In this document: positions 33,851 to 42,967 of the stretch, piece by piece
How the letters are laid out: every line of letters begins with the position of its first letter
Numbering within the stretch: the first letter of the stretch is position 1
DNA from: Aggregatilinea lenta
GTDB lineage: Bacteria > Chloroflexota > Anaerolineae > Aggregatilineales > Aggregatilineaceae
Assembly (NCBI RefSeq): GCF_003569045.1
Contig: NZ_BFCB01000003.1
Location: 434,001 to 498,000, forward strand
Direction: 5' to 3'
DNA length: 64,000 nucleotides
The notes under the pieces: model-generated
What the model saw: only the letters and a program-made list of their open reading frames with translations
What the model was told of the DNA's origin: nothing
The model's database searches: none
Made by a program: the position numbers and the translations under genes

Positions 33851-35751
33851 CCGACCCGATCTATCTGGTTTACGGACTCGCCTTCTTTAGCCTGGGGCTG
33901 GCTGCCTGGCTGGAGATCCGCGAGTCGAGCGGGCTTGCGCTGGGGCGGCAGCTCCCGTGGCTGGCCGCGTTCGGCATCACGCACGCGGCGGTCGAGTGGT
34001 GCAGCCTGTTTATGCACGGCACGCCGAACAACATCGCGGTGGCGATGCCGACGTTGCGGCTGGCGCTGCTGCAAATTTCCGCTGTGCTGCTGATCCGCTT
34101 CGGCATCGGCCTGATCGCGGAGGTCGGTCCCCTGCCGGACTGGGTGACGTTTGCGCGGGCGGTACTGTTCGTGCCGATCACACTGATCGTCGCCTACGCG
34201 CTGGTGACGGTGACGACCGACAGCCGCGCCAACCTGAGCGCCGAGATCTGGTCGCGCTATTTGCTGCTGCTGCCAGGCGCGCTGCTGACGATGGTCGGAT
34301 TCGCGCGGCACTGGCACAGGGTGCCCTTCACGGCGCTGCGGCGGACCTATAACTGGCTGCTGGTGGCGGCCATCGGCAGCTTGTTTTTTGCCATCACGGC
34401 GGGGCTGATCGTGCCGGATGGGCCGTATGGCCTGGCGCACCACATCAACGACGCGACGGTCAAAGACCTGACGCACGTGCCGCTCTCGTTGTGGCGCACC
34501 GGGGTCGCCGTGCTGCTGGCCATCTCGGTGATCCGGGCGCTGGGCGTGTTTGCCGCCGAGCGCAAAAGCGAAATCGTGCAGCTCCAGCGCGAGCGCGAGC
34601 GCGCGCAGCACGCATCACTGGCGGCGCAGAGCGAAGCGCGCCGCGTCGCGGAGAACTGGATCGAGGCGCTGGTGCAGATCAGCCGCCAGATCGCCACGCT
34701 GGAACCGCTCGACACGGTGCTGGCCAGCATCGTGGAGCGTGCGCGGGTGCTGCTGGGCGCGAAAGCGGTCGTGCTGGCGCTGTGGGACGAGCAATACAGC
34801 GATCTGATCGTGAAGGCGTTTGCATCGCCGACTGGCGTCAGTGCGCCGGATGCGCGCATCAGCCAGGGGCCGATTGCGGAAGCGGCGCGACAGCACAAGC
34901 CAACGCTGCTGCTCGACGGCAGTAACTGGCACTGCCCGCTGTTAAAGTCGATGTTGCATTCCGCCGTAGTCGCGCCGCTGCTATTCGAAGGCGAGACGCT
35001 GGGTGTGCTGTGGGCGGCCAGCCGCGACGACACGTCGTTCGCCCCGGCGGATGTGGACCGAGTCGAGCACTTGAGCGCGCAGGCGGTGATCGCCATCCAG
35101 CACGCGCTGATGGCGGGACGGCTGCAGTCGCTGGCCGTGGTCGAGGAGCGCTCGCGTATCGCCCGCGAGATGCACGATGGGCTGGCGCAATTGCTGGGCT
35201 ATATGAGCCTGGAAATGCAGACGCTCGAAGCGTTGGTCCGCCAGGAGAATCGCGACAGCGCGTTGGGCGAGCTGGCCCAGGTGCGCACGCAGATCAACTC
35301 GGCGCAGGCCGACGTGCGCGAGAATATCCTGAGTCTGCGCACGACCCTGGCCGGAGACGCGGGGCTGCTCCAGTCGCTCGAAGAATACGTGGCCGAGTTT
35401 GGCATCCAGACCGGTATCGAGACACACTTCGCCAACGAGCTGACCGACGCGCCCCGGCTGTCGTCGCTGGCCGAAACGCAGCTGGTGTGCATCGTGCAGG
35501 AGGCGCTCGCCAACGTGCGCAAGCACGCCTGCGCCCGGCAGGTCCAACTGCGACTGCTGGCGCGCAACGGCTGCCTGCAAGTCACCGTGACCGATGACGG
35601 CGTGGGTTTCGTGCCGCGCACGGCACGCCGCCACTTCGGCCTGCAGACCATGCGCGAGCGCTCGCAGAGCGTGGGCGGCGGGCTGACGGTGACGTCCAAG
35701 CCCGACGAAGGCACTCAGGTCGCGGTGTGGCTGCCGCGCCTGAAGCAGTGA
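33847..35751 (+). CDS. Seven-helix membrane histidine kinase with GAF domain
   Basis: The 634-residue kinase starts with about seven membrane helices (residues 3-240), followed by a coiled coil, a GAF-like domain (about 270-430), HisKA_3 with His443 (IAREMHDGLAQ) and HATPase_c (VTDDGVGF, FGLQTMRERSQSVGG). The ATG overlaps the TorD stop, so the kinase is translated with the molybdoenzyme genes. The cue is unknown. The membrane part may sense a respiratory substrate or quinone state. The response regulator follows 53 bp downstream. Confidence 0.87.
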   Translation: MTDPIYLVYGLAFFSLGLAAWLEIRESSGLALGRQLPWLAAFGITHAAVEWCSLFMHGTPNNIAVAMPTLRLALLQISAVLLIRFGIGLIAEVGPLPDWVTFARAVLFVPITLIVAYALVTVTTDSRANLSAEIWSRYLLLLPGALLTMVGFARHWHRVPFTALRRTYNWLLVAAIGSLFFAITAGLIVPDGPYGLAHHINDATVKDLTHVPLSLWRTGVAVLLAISVIRALGVFAAERKSEIVQLQRERERAQHASLAAQSEARRVAENWIEALVQISRQIATLEPLDTVLASIVERARVLLGAKAVVLALWDEQYSDLIVKAFASPTGVSAPDARISQGPIAEAARQHKPTLLLDGSNWHCPLLKSMLHSAVVAPLLFEGETLGVLWAASRDDTSFAPADVDRVEHLSAQAVIAIQHALMAGRLQSLAVVEERSRIAREMHDGLAQLLGYMSLEMQTLEALVRQENRDSALGELAQVRTQINSAQADVRENILSLRTTLAGDAGLLQSLEEYVAEFGIQTGIETHFANELTDAPRLSSLAETQLVCIVQEALANVRKHACARQVQLRLLARNGCLQVTVTDDGVGFVPRTARRHFGLQTMRERSQSVGGGLTVTSKPDEGTQVAVWLPRLKQ

Positions 35752-35804
35752 CGCTCAAGTAAGGCAATGAAGCAAGACATTGTAGGGATAGAAGGGGAAC
35801 GATC

Positions 35805-36458
35805 ATGTTTACACTTCCGCTGAAGGTTCTCGTCGCCGACGACCATCGCCTCTTCCGGCAGGGTTTAATCAGCCTGATGCGAACTCGCCCCGACCTCGTA
35901 CAAGTGCTGGCCGAGGCCGAAAGCGGCAGCGAGACGCTGGCGCTGGCGGAGGAACTGCATCCCGACGTGGTGCTGCTGGACATTTACATGCCCGAAGGCG
36001 ACGGGCTGCAAATTGCCGCGCAACTGCGGCAGATGATGCCCAACACGGCGATCATCATGCTGACCGCGTCCGAGATTGACGAGCACGTCTACCGCGCGGT
36101 GCGGTTGGGCGCAGCGGGCTATCTGCTCAAAAGCCTGGATGCCAGCGAGCTGTTCGGCCTGCTGGAAGGCGTCGCACGCGGCGAAGTGTCCTTGACCCGC
36201 GCGATGGCGGCGCGGCTGCTGCGCGAGCTGGGGAAGGCCGACCAGGGTCACATGCCCACGCCGGAAGTGCTGACCGAACGCGAGCTGGAAGTGCTCAGGC
36301 TGGTGGCGCAGGGGGCCAGCAATCCGCAGATCGCTGATGACCTCCACATCACGATCAACACAGTCAAGGTGCATCTGCGCAACATTCTGGAAAAGCTCCA
36401 GGTGGAGAACCGCACGCAGGCCGCCGCCTATGCGGTGCAGGCCGGACTGGTGTCGTGA
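35805..36458 (+). CDS. NarL-family response regulator of the molybdoenzyme locus
   Basis: The 217-residue protein has a receiver with VLVADDHRLFRQGL, the phospho-acceptor D59 in VVLLDIYMPEGDG and GYLLKSLDAS, and a LuxR-type helix-turn-helix LTERELEVLRLVAQGASNPQIADDL...NTVKVHLRNIL. AGAAGGGGA precedes the ATG. It is the obvious partner of the kinase just upstream. The receiver-like domain fused to the molybdoenzyme is a second, atypical candidate partner. Confidence 0.9.
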   Translation: MFTLPLKVLVADDHRLFRQGLISLMRTRPDLVQVLAEAESGSETLALAEELHPDVVLLDIYMPEGDGLQIAAQLRQMMPNTAIIMLTASEIDEHVYRAVRLGAAGYLLKSLDASELFGLLEGVARGEVSLTRAMAARLLRELGKADQGHMPTPEVLTERELEVLRLVAQGASNPQIADDLHITINTVKVHLRNILEKLQVENRTQAAAYAVQAGLVS

Positions 36459-36575
36459 GTGGCGCGCAGGGTGGAACTTTACCCGGTTGGGTGATGCTGC
36501 CTGGCGCGACCTGCGTTATGCTGATCGGTAACGGCGGGCGTTCGGCCCGCATAGACTCTTAGAAAACTGGCGACC

Positions 36576-37799
36576 ATGTTAGAAGTCCTGGAACGGTTTG
36601 GAGCCGCGCAAGACGGCCCGCGTGTGCGGGTGGACGCGGCGCGCTGCGTGCACAGCATCGACGTATTTGCGAGCTGCCAGGTGTGCGCCGAGGAATGCCC
36701 GGTCGGGGCGGTGCAGGTCGCGGATACGGTGACGCTGGAAGCCGAGGCGTGCGTCGAGTGCGGCGCGTGTGCCCATGCCTGCCCGGTGGGGGCGTTCGAC
36801 GCGCCCGACCTTGCCACGCCCGCGCTGCGCTGCGTCTCGCGCATTCCCGATCATGCCGCGCTGGAGCTGATTTGCGCGCACCATCCCATTGACGAGCGCA
36901 GCCCGCGCCCGGTCGACGCGGCGGTGGTGGTTGGCGGCTGTCTGGCGGCACTGGGACCGTCGGCGTATGCGGGCCTGTATGCGCTGGGCGTCGAGCGCGT
37001 CGAGGTGTGCCTGGACGCCTGCGACGGCTGCCCGGCCAACGCGCGTGCGACAATCGAGCATACGCTGGAAAAGGCCCGACGCGTCCTGCGACCGTGGGAC
37101 GCGCAGATTGAGGCGGTCACCGCAGCGGACGGGGGTCTGACCCGCGCCCGCCCGGTGTTCTATGCCAACCAGCCACCCGTCTCGCGGCGGCGGCTGCTGC
37201 ACCCGCTGGCCGAGGCCGACGCGGACCGGCAGCTCGCGGCGCTGATCGCGGACGATGAGCCGCCCACCGGGCGTAAGTTTGCCGCGCCGGAGCGGCGGCG
37301 GCTGCTGAACGCGCTGCGGCTGCTGCCCGCTGCCGGGCAGGCGATGTGCCCCATGCCGCTGGCCGGGCAGATTTTCATGCAGCACGGCGTCGAGGCCGAG
37401 TGCAGCGCGTGCGGCGCGTGCGAAAAATCGTGCCCGACCGGGGCGCTGACGCTCGATGCACGCGACGACACGGGCGTGTTCACCCTGTCGCACCGGGCCG
37501 CGATGTGCGCGGGCTGCGGCGTGTGCATCGATCTATGCGAGTGTGGCGTGCTGGAGCGGGCAGGCGTGCCATTCTTCGGCGCGCTGCAAAGCGACGATGA
37601 AGCCGTGATCACGTCAGGCACGTATCGGCGCTGCGCGCGCTGTGGTGCGCGCATGCCTGCCTCGAACGAAGGCGACCTGTGCGAGCTGTGCGCGTTCCGG
37701 CGCAGCAATCCGTTTGGCTCGCGTATCCCGGAACGGATGCGCGCACGTATGAATGACCGTCAGGCTCGGCTGGGCCGCTTGCCCGCCGAGCCTAATTAA
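36576..37799 (+). CDS. Multi-cluster ferredoxin protein with C-terminal zinc finger
   Basis: The 407-residue soluble protein has two N-terminal cluster motifs (C34-x2-C37-x3-C41-P with C24 nearby; C59-x2-C62-x2-C65-x3-C69-P). A middle domain carries VVVGGCLAALG and VEVCLDACDGCP cysteines. A second ferredoxin pair (CSACGACEKSCP and CAGCGVCIDLCE) follows, then a C-terminal CARCGARM...CELC finger. I do not know a named family for the whole. It looks like an electron-distribution subunit. It lies 117 bp after the response regulator and just before the FmdE-like gene. Confidence 0.8.
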   Translation: MLEVLERFGAAQDGPRVRVDAARCVHSIDVFASCQVCAEECPVGAVQVADTVTLEAEACVECGACAHACPVGAFDAPDLATPALRCVSRIPDHAALELICAHHPIDERSPRPVDAAVVVGGCLAALGPSAYAGLYALGVERVEVCLDACDGCPANARATIEHTLEKARRVLRPWDAQIEAVTAADGGLTRARPVFYANQPPVSRRRLLHPLAEADADRQLAALIADDEPPTGRKFAAPERRRLLNALRLLPAAGQAMCPMPLAGQIFMQHGVEAECSACGACEKSCPTGALTLDARDDTGVFTLSHRAAMCAGCGVCIDLCECGVLERAGVPFFGALQSDDEAVITSGTYRRCARCGARMPASNEGDLCELCAFRRSNPFGSRIPERMRARMNDRQARLGRLPAEPN

Positions 37800-37832
37800 G
37801 CGGCGATCCGCCGCAGTCACGAGGAAAACGTG

Positions 37833-38450
37833 ATGCTCACCCTAGAAGAATTGCTCGAACGGTCGTCTGCACTGCACAACCACCTCTGCCCGCGCCAGGT
37901 GCTCGGCGTGCGCATGGGGATGTATGCCGGGATCGTGTTGGAGCTGGATCTGCCTCAGGTTGACGAGAAGCGCCTGTTCACTTTCATGGAGACGGACGGC
38001 TGCGGCGCGGACGGCGTTTCTGTGGCGACGGGCTGCTGGCCGGGTCGTCGCACGATGCGCATGATGGACTACGGCAAGATGGCGGCGACGTTCGTGGACA
38101 CGCAGACCTGCCGCGCCGTGCGGCTGGTGCCGCATCTCGAATCGCGCCAGCGCGCGCTGGCCTACGCGCCGGAGGATCTGTCGCATTGGAAGGCGCAGCT
38201 TATCGGCTACCGGACCCTGCCCGACGAGGCGATGTTTGTCGTGCAGCCAGTCGAGCTGACCGTCTCGCTGGAGGCGATCCTCAGCAAGCACGGCATGCGC
38301 GTGGCGTGCCAGCGCTGCGGCGAGGAAATCATCAACGAGCGCGAAGTGATCGTGGATGGCGAGACGCTGTGCCGCGCCTGTGCGGGTGACGCCTACTACC
38401 GGCTGGCCGTCGGCGAACCGGCTCACCCCTCGACTGCTGCCGAGCGCTGA
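37833..38450 (+). CDS. FmdE-like protein with C-terminal zinc finger
   Basis: The 205-residue protein matches the FmdE domain found with formylmethanofuran and formate dehydrogenases: HNHLCPRQVLGVRMG, METDGCGADGVSVATGC and KMAATFVD. The C-terminus has a treble-clef-like finger (CQRCGEEIINE...CRACAG). Stand-alone FmdE proteins occur in many anaerobes near molybdenum or tungsten enzymes; their role is uncertain, and a link to cofactor handling is inference. A GTG at 37830 directly before the ATG is an alternative start. A strong terminator follows. Confidence 0.85.
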   Translation: MLTLEELLERSSALHNHLCPRQVLGVRMGMYAGIVLELDLPQVDEKRLFTFMETDGCGADGVSVATGCWPGRRTMRMMDYGKMAATFVDTQTCRAVRLVPHLESRQRALAYAPEDLSHWKAQLIGYRTLPDEAMFVVQPVELTVSLEAILSKHGMRVACQRCGEEIINEREVIVDGETLCRACAGDAYYRLAVGEPAHPSTAAER

Positions 38451-38478
38451 TCGTTCCGTTTAACATCGAGTTCCACAG

Positions 38479-38505
38479 GCCGGTGCACACCGCACCGGCT
38501 TTTTT
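38479..38505 (+). terminator. Intrinsic terminator after the FmdE-like gene
   Basis: GCCGGTGC (38479-38486) and GCACCGGC (38492-38499) form a perfect eight-base-pair stem with a five-base loop, followed by TTTTTT. It ends the molybdoenzyme region. Confidence 0.92.
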
Positions 38506-38742
38506 GTCCCCTGCGTTTCCCCTCCGCTGGCGGGTTTTTGGCTTACCGGACTGAAACATCGTGCGGGTTTTCACGTACAAGTAGTGGGACGCGCTCACCC
38601 TGATTTGCCTCCGCACCGGACAGGTGGTGTGCCGTAGGCATGGCGTTAGCAACAGACGGAAGAAAGCTCATTACAATCAGGGTGGCTGGATGTATGGGTC
38701 GCCGGAGTCTCCCTCCGCACGGCCCAGATAGGGCGGGATTTC

Positions 38743-40014
38743 ATGACTAGTGCGCAGTCCGATCTCCAACAATTGGAACAGATCGAGCAGCTCGGGCGGG
38801 GGCCGAACGGGCCCTATACGCTGACCGTGCCGCCGCGCCAGCGCGGGCTGGTGAGCCAGGTGACGATGGTGCTGGTGCGCCCCGGCGAGTTCTTCGACGC
38901 GCTGGCGATCGTGCGCACGTCGCGCCAGTGGGTCTGGATCGCAGCGGTGGTGCTGGCCCTGGTCGGGCTGAGCGCTGTGCGCTACCAGTCGGCGTCTCAG
39001 CAGGTGGCGGACGGCGATCCGGCTGGCGGCGCTGACGTGTCCGGCGGCGTGCCGATCGATCCGTTTGGCGGGAGCGGCGGCGTGGCGGTGGAAGGCAGCT
39101 TCGACACCGGCCTGTCCGACACGGGCGCGCCTTCGGCGGGCGGAGCGGTGAGCGATAAGGATGTCACGGACGAGTGGACGACGGCGCTGATTGCGGGCAG
39201 TAACGTGCTGCTGGCGTGGGGCATTCTGGCTGTGCTGCTGGGCGTGGTGTCGCTGATGAACGGGCGCGCGCCGCGCTTTGGGCATAACGTGCAGGTCGCG
39301 GTGTGGGCCAGCGTGCCGTTGGGCCTGATGGCCGGGCTGCAAATGATCTTCTTCCTGATGGGCGGCAGCGCCGGAGCGGCGGGCCTGTCGGGATTGCTGG
39401 CGGATTGGTCCGGCTATGCGTCGCTGTCCGAGCCGGTGCAAAAGCTGGCCGTCTCGGCGGCGGAGCGGCTGACGTTGTTCGCCGTGTGGACGGTGGCGCT
39501 GGCGTACATCGGCGCGCGGCACGCGCTGCGCGGACGCTGGTGGGTGGTGGTGCCTGTGGTGGTGGCCTGGGCCGCGATTATCATCGTGCTGCCGGTGTTG
39601 GCGGGCACGGTCGATCTGCCGCAGAGTGACGAGGTCGCACAAGGTGACGACCTGCAGATGGTCGATCCGGCGATGATGGACGGCGGCATGCCGGGCGAGG
39701 CCGATAGTATGATCGAGCCGGGCATGGAGGGCGCGCTGCCAGATGGTATGGGCGGCATAAATGGCCTGGACGACACGAACGGCCTGCCGCTCGACGGCAC
39801 AGCGGAAGCCGCCCCCGGCGAGGTCGGGCCGTTCGCCACCGAAGACGCGCTTTCCGGCGAGCCGGGCGGCGCGGAATCGGGGGCCGATTCGGCCCTTGAC
39901 CCGACTTCGGAACCCGCATCGGAGCCGGTCATGATCCCGCGCGACGGGGGATCAGCGTCCTCCGGCGGATCGGGCGTGATCGTGCAGCCCGCGCCTGTCG
40001 TGAAACCTCGATGA
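38743..40014 (+). CDS. YIP1-like membrane protein with acidic low-complexity tail
   Basis: The 423-residue protein has a cytoplasmic N-terminus with RPGEFFDAL, a phrase seen in bacterial YIP1-domain proteins, then about five membrane helices (residues 65-85 and 145-295). A long extracytoplasmic tail (about 300-423) is rich in Gly, Met, Asp and Pro and is probably disordered. It overlaps the ABC ATPase gene by 4 bp, so it belongs to the same transport operon. The function is unknown. Confidence 0.72.
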   Translation: MTSAQSDLQQLEQIEQLGRGPNGPYTLTVPPRQRGLVSQVTMVLVRPGEFFDALAIVRTSRQWVWIAAVVLALVGLSAVRYQSASQQVADGDPAGGADVSGGVPIDPFGGSGGVAVEGSFDTGLSDTGAPSAGGAVSDKDVTDEWTTALIAGSNVLLAWGILAVLLGVVSLMNGRAPRFGHNVQVAVWASVPLGLMAGLQMIFFLMGGSAGAAGLSGLLADWSGYASLSEPVQKLAVSAAERLTLFAVWTVALAYIGARHALRGRWWVVVPVVVAWAAIIIVLPVLAGTVDLPQSDEVAQGDDLQMVDPAMMDGGMPGEADSMIEPGMEGALPDGMGGINGLDDTNGLPLDGTAEAAPGEVGPFATEDALSGEPGGAESGADSALDPTSEPASEPVMIPRDGGSASSGGSGVIVQPAPVVKPR

Positions 40015-40757
40015 GCGGCACAAACGGATCGAAATCGAACGGCAGGCAGCCGGTGATCGTGGTCGAAGGGCTGGACAAGACGTTCCAGATCGGCGACCAA
40101 TGGGTGCACGCGCTCGACGGCGTCAGCGTGAAGGTGCCCGCCGGGCAGTTCCTGGCGATCATGGGACCGAGCGGTTCCGGAAAGAGCACGCTGCTTTACC
40201 TGCTGGGCGGGCTGGATCGCCCGTCGGCGGGGCGGGTCATGGTCGCCGGGCGGCGTCTGGACAACATGAACGGCGACGATCTGGCGCAGTTCCGGCGCGA
40301 GACGGTCGGCTTTATCTTCCAGGCGTTCCACCTCATCCCCACCATGACCGCGCTGCAAAACGTGGCGCTGCCGGGGGTGTTCGCGGCGGTCCCGCGCGAG
40401 CAGCGCGAACAGCGTGCGGCGTGGCTGTTGGGGCTGCTGGGTATGACCCCACGGATGCACCACAAGCCGTCGCAGCTTTCGGGTGGTCAGCAGCAGCGCG
40501 TGGCAATCGCGCGAGCGCTGTTCAACAATCCGCCCGTGATCATGGCCGACGAGCCGACCGGCGCGCTGGACAGCAAGACCGGACAGGCCGTGATGTCCCT
40601 GCTGCGCCGCCTGTGCAGCAAGCTCGGCAAGACGGTGATCGTCGTGACGCACGATGCGGCCATCGCGCGCTACGCGGACCGTATGCTGCTGTTGAAAGAC
40701 GGACGCGTGATCGACGACCGCGCGCCCACCCAGGAGGAGAAACGAGATGTCGCGTAA
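40011..40757 (+). CDS. ABC transporter ATP-binding protein, MacB/LolD type
   Basis: The 248-residue ATPase has Walker A (GPSGSGKST), the Q-loop phrase FIFQAFHLIPTMTALQNVALP typical of the LolD/MacB/FtsE group, the signature LSGGQQQRVAIARAL, Walker B with MADEPTGALDS and the H-loop VVTHD. Its partner permease is the FtsX-fold protein at 42968. Overlaps with both neighbours show a tight operon. Such systems do mechanical work on periplasmic or surface partners or export peptides. Confidence 0.93.
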   Translation: MSGTNGSKSNGRQPVIVVEGLDKTFQIGDQWVHALDGVSVKVPAGQFLAIMGPSGSGKSTLLYLLGGLDRPSAGRVMVAGRRLDNMNGDDLAQFRRETVGFIFQAFHLIPTMTALQNVALPGVFAAVPREQREQRAAWLLGLLGMTPRMHHKPSQLSGGQQQRVAIARALFNNPPVIMADEPTGALDSKTGQAVMSLLRRLCSKLGKTVIVVTHDAAIARYADRMLLLKDGRVIDDRAPTQEEKRDVA

Positions 40758-42966
40758 TTCAGAGCGGCGCGCCGCCGCGCGCGCGATTTTAGGGCTGGCG
40801 ATCCTGGTCACGATCGTGGCCTTGTGGCAGTACGACGCGCCCGCCGGAGCGCAAGGGCCTTCGACTGAGGAGCCAACCTTCACGCCGACGAATACGCCCA
40901 CCCCGACGCCGACATCGACTCCGACCAATACGCCCGTTCCCACTGACACTCCCGTGCCGACCGCAACGCTGACGTTGACGCCCTCCGCCACCGCCACCCA
41001 GCCGCCCGCCCCGGTCCAGGTGACGCGCTCCGAACCGAATGTGGTCGTGTCCGGCAGTGAAGCGGTGCTGTCCGTGTTTGGCGCGGGCTTCACGGACACC
41101 AGCGCAGCGCGTCTGGTAGGCGTGGGCCTGCTGGACACCACGCTGATCAACGGCGGCGCGCTTAAGGCGATCGTGCCGCCGAGCGTCGGCCCCGGCCAGT
41201 ACACGGTGCAGGTCAACGACGCACAGGGCAACTGGATCTCGTCGCCCAACCCGCTGATCGTCGTGCCGCCGACGCCGACGCCGCTCGCGCCGACGGACGT
41301 GCCGCCGCCAACCAGTACGGCGATCCCCACCGATACGCCGGTCCCGACCAATACGCCGCTGCCGCCAACGCCCGTGCCCGGCCAGCCGTCGCTGCTGGTG
41401 CGCAACTTTGTGGTGAGTCCGGCGGTGACCGGTCCCGGCGGGCGGGTCTTCCTGACGTTCGAGGTGGTCAACCAGGGCAGCCGCACCGCCGAGGGCATTT
41501 CCGCCACGGTGGGCGATGGCAGCAAGTTCGTCCCGGCCAACGGGCAGGCGGGCGCAACGCTGCCGGACATCGCACCCGGCGGCAGCGCGTCCGTGTCGCT
41601 GGGCGTGAACGCGGCGGACGACGCACCGCCCGGCCCGAACAGCATCCCGGTCAGCCTGACCTATTACGACTTCGAAGGCAACGCCTTCAGCACCGACGCC
41701 TCGCTGAGCGTGATCGTCAGCGAGCTGGCGGAGTCGTCGCAGATCGTGCTGGCGAGCTATACCATCGATCCGGAGTCGCCGCAGCCGGGCGACACCGTGC
41801 GGGTGACGCTGCACGTGACCAACACCGGCAACGCGATGGCGCAGCAGGTCATCGCGCGTATCACCGGAGCGGACAGCATCCTGCTGCCCGGCCCCGATGG
41901 CGACAGCCTGCCGATCGGCTCGCTGGCGCCGGGTCAGGTCGTGGAAGCGGCGCTGGACATGATTCTGGATAACAAGGCCGAAGCCGGATTGAAGGTGCAG
42001 CCGGTCACACTGAGCTTCATGCAGGACGGCGAGCCGCAGGAAGTCGCCAGCAGCGTGACGGTCGCGGTGGCGAGCGTGACTGGCAACGCGCCGCTGCTGC
42101 TGCTCGACGCCTACGACGTGGGCGCCGATCAACTCCAGCCCGGCGAGCAGTTCACGCTGGCGCTGACGCTCAAGAACGTCGGCGACGGCGCGGTGTCCGG
42201 CCTGCTGGTGACGTTCGGCACGGTCGAATCGACCGGCGGCTCGACGGGCGGTGATAGCGGCACGCCGAGCAACACAGGCGGCATCGGATCGGGATCGAGC
42301 ACGACGCCCAGCACAACCTTCGCGCCGTTGGGCGGCGGGGGCACGATCTTCGTGGGTGACGTCGGCGCGGACGGCGAGAGCGTGGCGCTGAACCAGGACT
42401 TCATCGTCAACGGCACGGTGAACAGCGGCATCTACAGCCTGCCGATCACGCTGCGTTACCAGAAGCCGGACGGGACCAGCGCTCAAGACGACCTGCGCGC
42501 CAGCGTCGTGGTGGTCGCGCCGCCGCGCGTGCAGCTCAACCTGCAAGCGCCGCTCCCTGAGACGATCAACGTGGGCGAGCCGTATCCGCTGGCGATCACG
42601 GTCGTCAACATGGGCAGCGGCACGGTTAGCTTGCTTAACGCCGTGACCGAGGCCGACAACGGCGAGATAGTGGACGGTGCTGACCAGTTCATCGGGCCGG
42701 TGCAGACGGGCGACGATGCGACGGTGGCCCCGATGGTCATGCCGCTCGAAGAAGGGCCGGTTGAAGTTACGCTGAAGCTGCACTACCTGAACGATCTCAA
42801 CCAGGACGCCGTGCTGGTCAAGACCTACACGCTGAGCGCCGTTGCGCCGCCGCCCATGCCGGAGGAGGTCACGCCGCCGCCGGACATGCAGGAGGTGGTC
42901 GTCGAGGACGAAGACGGCGACACGATCGGACGGATTCTGCTGGGCCTGCTGGGGTTAGGTAGCTGA
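40747..42966 (+). CDS. Secreted CARDB-domain surface protein
   Basis: The 739-residue protein has an N-terminal signal or anchor helix (about 12-28), a Thr/Pro-rich linker of TPTPT repeats, an IPT-like beta domain, another Thr/Pro linker, then three or more CARDB-like immunoglobulin-fold domains (QGSRTAEGIS, NTGNAMAQQV, NVGDGAVSGL). A C-terminal hydrophobic segment ends at the stop. It occupies the position of a periplasmic adaptor between the ATPase and permease of a MacB-like system. A role as substrate-binding or envelope-bridging partner is inference. Confidence 0.78.
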   Translation: MSRNSERRAAARAILGLAILVTIVALWQYDAPAGAQGPSTEEPTFTPTNTPTPTPTSTPTNTPVPTDTPVPTATLTLTPSATATQPPAPVQVTRSEPNVVVSGSEAVLSVFGAGFTDTSAARLVGVGLLDTTLINGGALKAIVPPSVGPGQYTVQVNDAQGNWISSPNPLIVVPPTPTPLAPTDVPPPTSTAIPTDTPVPTNTPLPPTPVPGQPSLLVRNFVVSPAVTGPGGRVFLTFEVVNQGSRTAEGISATVGDGSKFVPANGQAGATLPDIAPGGSASVSLGVNAADDAPPGPNSIPVSLTYYDFEGNAFSTDASLSVIVSELAESSQIVLASYTIDPESPQPGDTVRVTLHVTNTGNAMAQQVIARITGADSILLPGPDGDSLPIGSLAPGQVVEAALDMILDNKAEAGLKVQPVTLSFMQDGEPQEVASSVTVAVASVTGNAPLLLLDAYDVGADQLQPGEQFTLALTLKNVGDGAVSGLLVTFGTVESTGGSTGGDSGTPSNTGGIGSGSSTTPSTTFAPLGGGGTIFVGDVGADGESVALNQDFIVNGTVNSGIYSLPITLRYQKPDGTSAQDDLRASVVVVAPPRVQLNLQAPLPETINVGEPYPLAITVVNMGSGTVSLLNAVTEADNGEIVDGADQFIGPVQTGDDATVAPMVMPLEEGPVEVTLKLHYLNDLNQDAVLVKTYTLSAVAPPPMPEEVTPPPDMQEVVVEDEDGDTIGRILLGLLGLGS

Positions 42967-42967
42967 A

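Noticed and set aside
39414-41645. 743-codon minus-strand ORF opposite the YIP1/ATPase/CARDB genes
   Set aside because: It crosses three well-supported plus-strand genes and its low-complexity content mirrors their Thr/Pro linkers.
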